Positions 1-7,463 of a DNA stretch of 64,000 nt are shown in pieces (the stretch's first letter is position 1; each line of letters opens with the position of its first letter). This DNA is from Acidovorax sp. NB1 (GTDB lineage: Bacteria > Pseudomonadota > Gammaproteobacteria > Burkholderiales > Burkholderiaceae_C): assembly GCF_005405905.1 (NCBI RefSeq), contig NZ_BJHU01000005.1, positions 186,001 to 250,000 of the forward strand, given 5' to 3'. The position numbers and the translations under genes are program-made. Below the pieces are notes generated by a model that did not search any database, was not told the DNA's origin, and saw only the letters and a program-made list of their open reading frames with translations.

Positions 1-1
1 C

Positions 2-1030
2 AGCGTGGTGGTGCAGGTGGCCGAGCCCGGCACACTGCACCTGGGCGCGCTGCTGCCGGTGCTGTGGCTGGTGCTCAAAAGCCAGCTGGGCGTGTTCCTG
101 TGGCATGGGCTGGTGGTGTGGGTCACGGTGCGCAGCGGGCTCGCACCGCTGCGGCAGCTGGCCCAGCGCATCTCGCGCCGCCGCGCGGGCGACTTGGCGC
201 CCGTGCAGGTGGACAGGCTCTATGCCGAAACCGCCCCCGTGATCCACGAACTCAACGCCCTGCTCGCCCACGAGGCCCAGCGGCTGGAGGCCGAACGGCG
301 CTTTCTGGCCGACGCCGCCCACGAACTGCGCACACCCCTGGCCGCCATCAACGCCCAGGCCCACCAGCTGCTCACCGAGCCCGACCCCGCCGCGCGGGCC
401 GACGCCGCCCATGGGCTGCAGCAGGGCATCACCCGCGCATCGCACCTGCTCACCCAGCTGCTGACCCTGGCCCGCGCCGACGCCGCTGCCCAGCCCGCAG
501 CCCCGGCCGCCGCGCACGACACACTGGATGTGGCCGACCTGCTGCGCAACCGCGTGGCCCTGCTCGTGCCCCTGGCGCGGGCGCGGCGCATCGAACTGGC
601 CCTGAACGCCCCAGAACACCTCAGCGCCCGGCTGGACCGCGAAGGCCTGTGCTCCGTCATCGACAACCTGGTGGACAACGCCATCCGCTACGGCGTGGCC
701 GGTGGCAGCGTGGAAGTCACCCTGGGCGCGGATGGCGCAACTCCCGCAGGCTTCATCGTGCTGCAGGTGCAGGACAACGGCCGGGGCATCGCCCCCGAAC
801 ACCGCGCCCGGGTGTGGGAGCGCTTCTACCGCATCCCCGGCACCAGCGAGGCGGGCACCGGCCTGGGCCTGGCCATCGCGCAGCGCGTGGTGCAGCGCAT
901 GGGCGGCACCCTGGGCTTTGCCGACGGGCTGGACGGGCGCGGCGTGGGCCTGCGCTGCGTGTTGCCGCGCGAGCCGCTGGCCGGGCCCGGGGTGCTGCCT
1001 GGGACTGCATCAACGGAAAAATTTGAATAA
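2..1030 (+). CDS. Sensor histidine kinase (5' end cut by the window)
   Basis: The reading frame is open to the left edge, so the N-terminus lies outside the window. What is visible starts with the last part of a periplasmic segment, a membrane helix (LLPVLWLVLKSQLGVFLWHG), a HAMP-like linker, and then the H-box FLADAAHELRTPLAAI with the phosphorylated His. The catalytic ATPase part follows, with N-box DNLVDNAIRYG, G1 DNGRGIAPEHRARVWERF and G2 GTGLGLAIAQR. The layout is that of QseC/TctE-type membrane kinases, which usually have an OmpR-type regulator just upstream. The partner is not in the window. All catalytic boxes are intact. The signal sensed cannot be told. Confidence 0.9.
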   Translation, partial: SVVVQVAEPGTLHLGALLPVLWLVLKSQLGVFLWHGLVVWVTVRSGLAPLRQLAQRISRRRAGDLAPVQVDRLYAETAPVIHELNALLAHEAQRLEAERRFLADAAHELRTPLAAINAQAHQLLTEPDPAARADAAHGLQQGITRASHLLTQLLTLARADAAAQPAAPAAAHDTLDVADLLRNRVALLVPLARARRIELALNAPEHLSARLDREGLCSVIDNLVDNAIRYGVAGGSVEVTLGADGATPAGFIVLQVQDNGRGIAPEHRARVWERFYRIPGTSEAGTGLGLAIAQRVVQRMGGTLGFADGLDGRGVGLRCVLPREPLAGPGVLPGTASTEKFE

Positions 1031-1077
1031 AAACAGGCTCTACCGCGCGATAGACAAGCCAAAGAAGCTATCAAAAG
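1022..1077 (+). repeat. Dispersed intergenic repeat, copy 1
   Basis: The segment contains the blocks CTACCGCGCGATAGACAAGC and AAGAAGCTATCAAAA, which recur in the same order at other gaps of this window (near 6.2, 9.9, 24.3 and 59.9 kb, and inverted near 39.7 and 62.7 kb). Its start overlaps the last codons of the kinase gene, so it supplies the stop region of that gene. Confidence 0.6.
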
Positions 1078-1147
1078 AGAAGCAAATCCACACCCGCATC
1101 GCTAGCGCAACCGCAGAGGCACGCCCACCCTTTGCCAGAATGGCGCC

Positions 1148-1648
<501 letters not shown>

Positions 1649-1676
1649 CGCTCTTCTGGCGGCCTTGGGGCCATGC

Positions 1677-4481
1677 TCACCGGCTGCGCTCGGCCGACAC
1701 ATGCCCCTTGTTCACATACATGGCCTGGTCGGCCCGGCGCAGCAGGTCGGCGGCGTTGGTGCCGTCCTGGGGGTAGAGGGCGGTGCCCACGGCGGCGGAC
1801 ACCCGGACCACGCGCCCTTCGCCCAGGTCGATAGGTTGTTCGATGGCGCTCAGCACGCGCCCCATGGCCACGGTGATTTCGGCGGGGTCGATGACGGCGG
1901 TGAGCAGCAGCACGAATTCGTCGCCACCAATGCGCGCCGCCGTGTCGTTGGCGCGCACCTGTTCCAGCAGGCGCTGGCCGGTCACGCGCAGCACTTCGTC
2001 GCCCATGTCGTGGCCGTACTGGTCGTTGATGGGCTTGAAGCCGTTGAGGTCCATGTAGCACAGCGCGGCCATGCGGCCGGTGCGGTCGCACAGGGCCAGC
2101 GCCTGGGCCACACGGTCGGCCAGCAGCAGGCGGTTGGGCAGGCGGGTCAGGCTGTCGTGGAAGGCGATGTGCTCCACCTGCTGCTGGTACTGCTTCATGG
2201 CCGTCACGTCCTGCATCAGCCACAGGGATTCGCCATAGGCATTCAGCGCCACGCCATTCACGTCGATCCAGACTTCTTCGCCATTGAGCTTGCGCATGCG
2301 GCGCTGCTGGCGGTAGTGCTGGCCCGAGGCCAGGACGGTATAGGCGTCGCGGCCAAAGGCCAGGAAGTCTTCGCGGTCTACATACATTTCTTCGGTGGTG
2401 TGGCCCTGCAGCTGGCCGGGGGCGTAGCCAAAGATCCGCTCCAGCGCGGGATTGCGCCACAGGATGACGCGGTCCTTGATCTTGGCGATGCCGATCAGGT
2501 CGTTGTGCAGCATGGCCTGCTGCTCCTGGTTGAGGGTGTGCAGCGCCTGCCGCGCCGCATGCAGCTCTGACACGTCGTACATGATGGAGCGGCTCATCAC
2601 AAACTCGCCCGCCGCACCGCGGATCGCGGTGGCGGACACACTCACCCTGCGCGGTGCGGCTCCTTTGCCCAGCAGGGTCAGCTCCAGGGGGCCGATTTTT
2701 CCGGTCTCCTGCAAGATGGGGAAAAATTTCGCAAAGAGCGCCTGGCCTTCGGCATCAAAAAAATCGGCCACCCCCAGCTTGCCCACTACCTCCTCGCGGC
2801 CCACGCCCAGCCAGGACAGCGTCTGCTGGTTGATATGCACGTACTTGCCGTGGCGGTCGAGCGCGTAGTAGCCGCAGGGGGCTTTGTCGTACAGGTCCTG
2901 GAATCGCTCCGAAGCCCGGGCCAGCTCGGCTTCCAGCTGGCGGCGCTCGGTGATGTCGCGGCCCACCGACTGCCATTCCACCAGCTGGCCGTCGTCGTCA
3001 AACAGCGCGCGGTTGCTGAACTGGCACCAGCGCTCGCGGCCATCGCCTGCAAACACGCGGTTTTCGACCACCACCACCGGGTTGGCGGGTGTCACGGTGG
3101 CGAGTCTCTGCGCCACCTGCGGATAGTCGTCGGGGTGCACCACGGGGGCCCACACCCGGCCCAGCAGGTTCTCTCGCTTGAAATTGAACAGCCTGCAGAA
3201 AGCGTCGTTCACAAAAGTCAGGCGGTTGCCACCGTCGAAGCGGCAGATGATTTCGGTCTGGTCTTCCAGGATCGAGAGGTAGCGCTGCTCGCTCCGGTGC
3301 AGGGCCTCGGTGCGCTCCTGCACACGGTGTTCCAGGTCGGCATTGGCGCGCTCCAGTGCAACGCGCCCGTCAATCAGGCCCTGGGTCATGCTTTGCAGTG
3401 CCGAGCGCAGGTGCTGAAACTCCACGGTCTCGGTCTTGAAGTCCACCGCAGCAAACCGCCCGGTGGCCTCGACCTGGCGGGCGGCGTCGGCCAGTTTTTC
3501 CACCGGCTGGCTGAAGCGCCGTGCCGCCCAGTAGGCCGCCCCCACCAGCATCACGGTCATCAGCGCCAGCAGCACGGCCACAATGCTGTGCAGCTGGTTG
3601 ATGGGCTGCAGCGCCAGGTCCAGCGGCTGGCGCGCCACCAGCAGCCAACCCAGGTCGGTGATGGTCTGCGAAGGCACCGGCACCAGGCCGGTGAGGTAGC
3701 GCTGGCCCGGCGATTCGCCCCAGGACATCACCTGAAACTGGCCCTGGCTGGGCAGGATGGGCAGCGCAGAGCGCGGCAGCTCGACGGCCCCGGCGGCGTT
3801 GAGCACGCCGTCCTTGTTGATCAGCAGCACCTCCATGCCGCTGCGGGCCACCGATGCGGGGCTGGAGCGGCGGATGATGTCCTGCACCCAGGCCCAGTTC
3901 ACATGGGCCGAGATCACGCCCTTGAAGACCGAGTCCTGCCCGCGCACGGGCGATGCGTAGTCCATGAAGCGCAGCGGCACGGTGCTGCCGGGCTCGCGCA
4001 GGTGTTTGTCCAGCAGCACGGCGTCGTGGGCGTCGCCGACATAGGGGCCGTTTTTGCCTGCGCCAAACCAGGGCCGTTGCGACACGTTCTGGCCCAGCAG
4101 CAGGTTGCCGGTGGCCACCTGCACCACGCCTGCGTCGTCGGTCAGGCCGATCCACGAATAAAAGGGGTAGGACTGCCGGATCTGCTCCAGGTGCGCCTGC
4201 AACTGCGGGCCATACCCGTCCGGCCGGGTGACCATGGGCAGGTGGCTGAGCAAAGAGATCTCGCGCTCGCGCTCCAGCATGCCCTGGGACAGCGCCAGCG
4301 CAATCGGCTGGCTGGCGTTCATCAGCGACTGGCCGCTGAGTTCGGTGAGGTGGCGGCTGAGCACCTCGTCGGCCACAAAGCCGATGGCCAGCCCGGTGAG
4401 CACGGCCGTGCCCCCAAACAGCAGGGTGAGCCTGGCGCGGGTGGTCTGCAGCCAGTGGGAAACGGGGGACACCAGGGTCAT
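1677..4481 (-). CDS. Membrane diguanylate cyclase with Cache, HAMP, PAS and GGDEF domains
   Basis: This 934-residue protein starts with a short cytoplasmic stretch and a first membrane helix (RLTLLFGGTAVLTGLAIGFV). A periplasmic sensing domain of about 240 residues (dCache-like, with the YPFYSWIGLTDDAGVV type of strand) is followed by a second helix near 280-305, HAMP, a coiled coil, three PAS/PAC modules and a GGDEF domain. The active site GGDEF is intact at residues 852-856, and the product-inhibition site RAND sits five residues before it. It should make cyclic di-GMP in response to a small periplasmic ligand. The frame continues upstream, but the ATG chosen fits the first hydrophobic helix. 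There is no EAL domain. It is convergent with the EVE gene. Confidence 0.9.
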   Translation of the reverse strand: MTLVSPVSHWLQTTRARLTLLFGGTAVLTGLAIGFVADEVLSRHLTELSGQSLMNASQPIALALSQGMLEREREISLLSHLPMVTRPDGYGPQLQAHLEQIRQSYPFYSWIGLTDDAGVVQVATGNLLLGQNVSQRPWFGAGKNGPYVGDAHDAVLLDKHLREPGSTVPLRFMDYASPVRGQDSVFKGVISAHVNWAWVQDIIRRSSPASVARSGMEVLLINKDGVLNAAGAVELPRSALPILPSQGQFQVMSWGESPGQRYLTGLVPVPSQTITDLGWLLVARQPLDLALQPINQLHSIVAVLLALMTVMLVGAAYWAARRFSQPVEKLADAARQVEATGRFAAVDFKTETVEFQHLRSALQSMTQGLIDGRVALERANADLEHRVQERTEALHRSEQRYLSILEDQTEIICRFDGGNRLTFVNDAFCRLFNFKRENLLGRVWAPVVHPDDYPQVAQRLATVTPANPVVVVENRVFAGDGRERWCQFSNRALFDDDGQLVEWQSVGRDITERRQLEAELARASERFQDLYDKAPCGYYALDRHGKYVHINQQTLSWLGVGREEVVGKLGVADFFDAEGQALFAKFFPILQETGKIGPLELTLLGKGAAPRRVSVSATAIRGAAGEFVMSRSIMYDVSELHAARQALHTLNQEQQAMLHNDLIGIAKIKDRVILWRNPALERIFGYAPGQLQGHTTEEMYVDREDFLAFGRDAYTVLASGQHYRQQRRMRKLNGEEVWIDVNGVALNAYGESLWLMQDVTAMKQYQQQVEHIAFHDSLTRLPNRLLLADRVAQALALCDRTGRMAALCYMDLNGFKPINDQYGHDMGDEVLRVTGQRLLEQVRANDTAARIGGDEFVLLLTAVIDPAEITVAMGRVLSAIEQPIDLGEGRVVRVSAAVGTALYPQDGTNAADLLRRADQAMYVNKGHVSAERSR

Positions 4482-4649
4482 GAAAACGGCTGCGGCTGCA
4501 AGTTCAGTTGTGGCCCATTGTGGCACCGGGCCAGGGGGCAGAACCTCGTGAACCCCTCGTGCAAACCCGTGGCCTTGGAGGAAACAAGGGCATAAACCGA
4601 CGCTGGGGCCGCAGCCTGCCCTCCCATCCACAGGGGCTATGCTGCGCCC

Positions 4650-5159
4650 ATGTCCCAACCCGCCGTCAAGACCCTGCTCGTCGTCTACCACTCTGCCACC
4701 GGCGGCACCCGCCAGATGACCGAGGCCGCCTGTGCCGCCGCCCAGGCCGCCGAGCCCACCGTGGCCGTGCGCCTGCTGCACGCTGCAGAGGCCGGGGTGG
4801 CCGATGTGCTGGCGGCCGATGGCTATGTGTTTGCCACGCCCGAGAACCTGGCGGCGATCAGCGGGCAGCTCAAGGACTTTTTTGACCGCTGCTACTACGG
4901 CGCGCTCGACCAGATCAATGGCCGCCCCTATGCCCTGCTGGTCTGCGCGGGCAGCGACGGGCAGAACGCGGCGCGGCAGATGGCGCGCATCGCCACGGGT
5001 TGGCGCCTGAACGCGGTGGCCGAGCCGCTGATCGTGTGCACCCATGCGCAGACGCCCGAGGCCATCCAGGCGCCCAAACACATCGGCGCGGACGACCTGG
5101 CGCGCTGCCGGGCGCTGGGCGAGGCCCTGGCGGTGGGGCTGGCGATGGGTATCTTCTAG
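4650..5159 (+). CDS. Flavodoxin-like NAD(P)H-dependent FMN reductase family protein
   Basis: This 169-residue flavodoxin-fold protein has an N-terminal phosphate-binding loop, VVYHSATGGTRQMTEA, that matches the T/SxTGxT FMN site of flavodoxins and WrbA-like proteins. A central segment, YVFATPENLAAISGQLKDFFDR, resembles the FMN isoalloxazine loop of NADPH-dependent FMN reductases. It is probably a cytosolic quinone, azo or flavin reductase. Its TAG stop shares bases with the stop of the facing methyltransferase gene (a CTAG palindrome), so the two genes end on top of each other. It is divergent from the diguanylate cyclase gene across 168 bp. The substrate is unknown. Confidence 0.82.
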   Translation: MSQPAVKTLLVVYHSATGGTRQMTEAACAAAQAAEPTVAVRLLHAAEAGVADVLAADGYVFATPENLAAISGQLKDFFDRCYYGALDQINGRPYALLVCAGSDGQNAARQMARIATGWRLNAVAEPLIVCTHAQTPEAIQAPKHIGADDLARCRALGEALAVGLAMGIF

Positions 5160-6121
5160 ACCGGCTGGGCCAGCTCCGGCGCCTGGTAAACAAGCACCTT
5201 GAGCGCGCGCTCGGGCTCCACGTCGGCAAACACGGGCGGGTTGGCCACGCGTTCGACCCACTGCAGTTCAGGCGCCAGCTCGCGCATCTGGTCCTGCAGA
5301 AAGTTCACGCCCAGTTCGGGCGCATTCAGGCACAGCAGTGCGTGGCCGCCAGGGGCCAGCAGGTCGGGCAGGCGGCGCATCAACCGCGCGTAGTCTTTGG
5401 TGGCGACAAAGCTGCCCTTCTGGTAGCTGGGCGGGTCCACGATGACCAGGCCATAGGGCCCGCTGCGCGTGATCTTGCCCCAGCTGCTGAAGATATCGTG
5501 CGGCAAAAACGCCGCGCCGGTGGTGATGCCGTTGAGCTGGTGGTTCTGCTGCCCGATGCCGATGGCGCCGTGGCTCATGTCCACGTTGACCACCTGCCTG
5601 GCGCCCGCCTGCAGCGCCACCACCGAAAACGCGCAGGTATAGGCAAACAGGTTGAGCACCTTGAGGCCGTAGCGGTCCTGGCTGCGCGCAGCGGCGTAGT
5701 CGCGCACCCAGCGGCGGCCGGCGGCCATGTCGAGGAACAGGCCGTGGTTTTGCCCGCGCAGCACATGCACCCGGTAGCGTGCCCCGGCCTCAGTCACGAT
5801 GTGCGGGTCTGGCACGGCCCCGGCCATCAGCCGTGTCTCGCTGCGGCCCTCGATGCGCAAGGCCTCGCCCCGGTGCTGGAACACCCAGTTCAGCGGCTCG
5901 CCCGCCGGGGCAATCTGCGCCCAGCGGGCCTGCAACGCGGCGCCGATGGTGGCCAGTTCGTCCTCGGTAGCGGGCGCAAAACTGGTCAGCACCCACACGG
6001 GCGGGTAGGCATCCAGCACCCACTGCTCCGCCCCCGGGTGCAGCCCGCCCCGGCCATGGAAGACGCGCTGCGCCTCGGTGGGCAGGGGCATGGTGGCGAT
6101 GGCGTCGAGCAGGGCTTGCAT
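5156..6121 (-). CDS. Class I SAM-dependent methyltransferase (RlmI/RlmK-like)
   Basis: This 321-residue Rossmann methyltransferase has the SAM-binding strand YGLKVLNLFAYTCAFSVVALQAG and the catalytic motif DPPSYQKGSF, which is the DPPxF/Y signature of the RlmI/RlmK-type RNA (rRNA) methyltransferases. It lacks the N-terminal PUA domain of RlmI. The start at MQALLDAI is chosen because the longer frame upstream runs into a dispersed repeat and would add unrelated residues. Its role is probably rRNA methylation, but the target base cannot be told from sequence. Its stop codon overlaps that of the flavodoxin-like gene. Confidence 0.82.
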   Translation of the reverse strand: MQALLDAIATMPLPTEAQRVFHGRGGLHPGAEQWVLDAYPPVWVLTSFAPATEDELATIGAALQARWAQIAPAGEPLNWVFQHRGEALRIEGRSETRLMAGAVPDPHIVTEAGARYRVHVLRGQNHGLFLDMAAGRRWVRDYAAARSQDRYGLKVLNLFAYTCAFSVVALQAGARQVVNVDMSHGAIGIGQQNHQLNGITTGAAFLPHDIFSSWGKITRSGPYGLVIVDPPSYQKGSFVATKDYARLMRRLPDLLAPGGHALLCLNAPELGVNFLQDQMRELAPELQWVERVANPPVFADVEPERALKVLVYQAPELAQPV

Positions 6122-6144
6122 GGAGGGCGGGCGTTGGGTGGTCA

Positions 6145-6210
6145 GAAAATTCAAGCAAAAAAGGCCGTTACCGCCTTCTGCATATGCCTTGATAGCTACG
6201 CATTTTATAG
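6145..6210 (+). repeat. Dispersed intergenic repeat, copy 2
   Basis: The segment contains CAAGCAAAAAAGGCCGTTACCGCC, then TGCCTTGATAGCTACGCATT and a second GATAGC-like block. It fills the gap between the methyltransferase start and the AraC-type regulator stop. It has the same block order as the copies near 9.9 and 59.9 kb. Confidence 0.65.
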
Positions 6211-6215
6211 CAGCA

Positions 6216-7322
6216 TCAATGATGGCCGTTGGTACCAAGCCACTGCTTGCGCGTGGTGCGCAGCCGAAAGCGCTGGCGGTAGGCCCCCGGGGTGGTGCCG
6301 CTCACGCGGTGGAAGATCTTGCGAAAACTGCCCGTGTCGCTGTAACCGCACTGCTGCGCCACGGCGTCCACGGTGAGGTAGGTGGTCTGCAGCAGCGCCT
6401 GGGCCTGGGCGATGCGCAGCCGGTGCAGGTAGTCCTGCGGGCTCTCGCCGTACACCTGAGCAAACCAGCGCAGCAGTGTGCGCGGGCTGGTGGCGGCGGC
6501 GCGGGCCGTGGCCTGCAGGCTGTAGGGCTCGTTGCGGTGGTCCTGCAGCCAGCGGCGGGCCTGCTCCAGGCTGCCCGCGCCCATGGGGGCGCCGGTGGGG
6601 GTCTCCATGGTGGCGGTGGCAGTGAGCTGGCGCGGCGCATCGAACAGCAGCACATGCGATGCAGCCTGCGCCAGTTCGGCGGCGGGCGTCTGGGCCAGCA
6701 GGTCCAGCACCACTGGCAGGGTGTCCTGCGGGGCGGCCGACGTCCAGAGGGGGCCGTCGCACAGCCAGGGTTTGTCGCGCTGCCAGGCCACCTCGGCCAC
6801 GGGTGCGCTGCCCTGCGCAGGGCCTGGGGCGCTGGCGCTGGACTGCAGCACGATGGACGGCGCAAACGTCCAGGGCAGCGCCACCTGGCGCCCGGCCAGC
6901 AAGCCGCAGTCGGCCAGCAGGCTGGAGCCGTTGAACAGCGCCGCCACCACACCGCCGCTGACCACATGGGCGCGCAACAGGTCGCCAAAGTGCTGGTGGT
7001 GGCGGTGGCTCACCTCGCGCAACTGGGGCCCGGTGGGCACCAGCCAGCCGGGGATGACGATGGCGTGCAGGCGGCCTTGCAGCGCCCCGCTGTCGGGCAC
7101 GGGCGGCGGGGTGGCGCCGCCCTCGCCCGGCGCCAGCAGCCAGTGCCAGCGCATGGGGGCCTGGGCGCCACCGACCCGCATGGCGGCCAGCATGTTCATG
7201 GCACACAGGGCATCGACCACCGCAGCGGCCGTGCTGGCAATGCTGCCCGGCCCCCAGACGATGCCCACGTTCACCCCCCAGGGCGACGGGGTGGCGGGGG
7301 CTTCGGGTTGGTCTCTAGGCAT
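6216..7322 (-). CDS. GlxA-type transcriptional regulator (DJ-1/PfpI + AraC HTH)
   Basis: This 368-residue protein has an N-terminal DJ-1/PfpI-like domain (VNVGIVWGPGSIAS, then GGVVAALFNGSSLLADCGLLAGR). The usual nucleophilic Cys is absent, as is common in the regulator branch. The C-terminal AraC DNA-binding domain has two HTH motifs (YSLQATARAAATSPRTLLRWF and LTVDAVAQQCGYSDTGSFRKIF). It is divergent from the PvdQ-like acylase gene, so it may control that gene and itself. Two direct repeats that look like AraC-type half-sites lie exactly at its start codon. The inducer is unknown. The ATG lacks a clear ribosome-binding site, so the start is the least certain part. Confidence 0.87.
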   Translation of the reverse strand: MPRDQPEAPATPSPWGVNVGIVWGPGSIASTAAAVVDALCAMNMLAAMRVGGAQAPMRWHWLLAPGEGGATPPPVPDSGALQGRLHAIVIPGWLVPTGPQLREVSHRHHQHFGDLLRAHVVSGGVVAALFNGSSLLADCGLLAGRQVALPWTFAPSIVLQSSASAPGPAQGSAPVAEVAWQRDKPWLCDGPLWTSAAPQDTLPVVLDLLAQTPAAELAQAASHVLLFDAPRQLTATATMETPTGAPMGAGSLEQARRWLQDHRNEPYSLQATARAAATSPRTLLRWFAQVYGESPQDYLHRLRIAQAQALLQTTYLTVDAVAQQCGYSDTGSFRKIFHRVSGTTPGAYRQRFRLRTTRKQWLGTNGHH

Positions 7323-7360
7323 GGTGGCGATATTGCCATGGTTCGTGGCCAAATTGCCAT
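7323..7360 (-). promoter_or_regulatory. Tandem 17-nt direct repeat, candidate AraC-type operator
   Basis: Read on the minus strand, ATGGCAATTTGGCCACG is followed 21 nt later by ATGGCAATATCGCCACC (14 of 17 bases identical). The second copy touches the start codon of the GlxA-type regulator. A direct repeat with a two-helical-turn period is the usual geometry of AraC-family sites. The location suggests autoregulation and possibly control of the divergent acylase gene. Confidence 0.55.
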
Positions 7361-7463
7361 CGTGTACAGATGTTACCCGGCAGTAGCATGGCGTCGCCAA
7401 ACACAGCACCCTGCCCGGCCAAGCCCCCGGCAGGTACCGCACAACACCTGGAGACACCACACC

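Noticed and set aside
4482-5261. An N-terminal extension of the diguanylate cyclase frame
   Set aside because: It runs antisense through the flavodoxin-like gene and lacks membrane or domain features. The Met before the first helix is the natural start.
6078-7463. An N-terminal extension of the acylase frame by more than 450 codons
   Set aside because: The extension covers the repeat and the GlxA-type gene on the other strand. The real start is shown by the signal peptide, lipobox and GGAG site.
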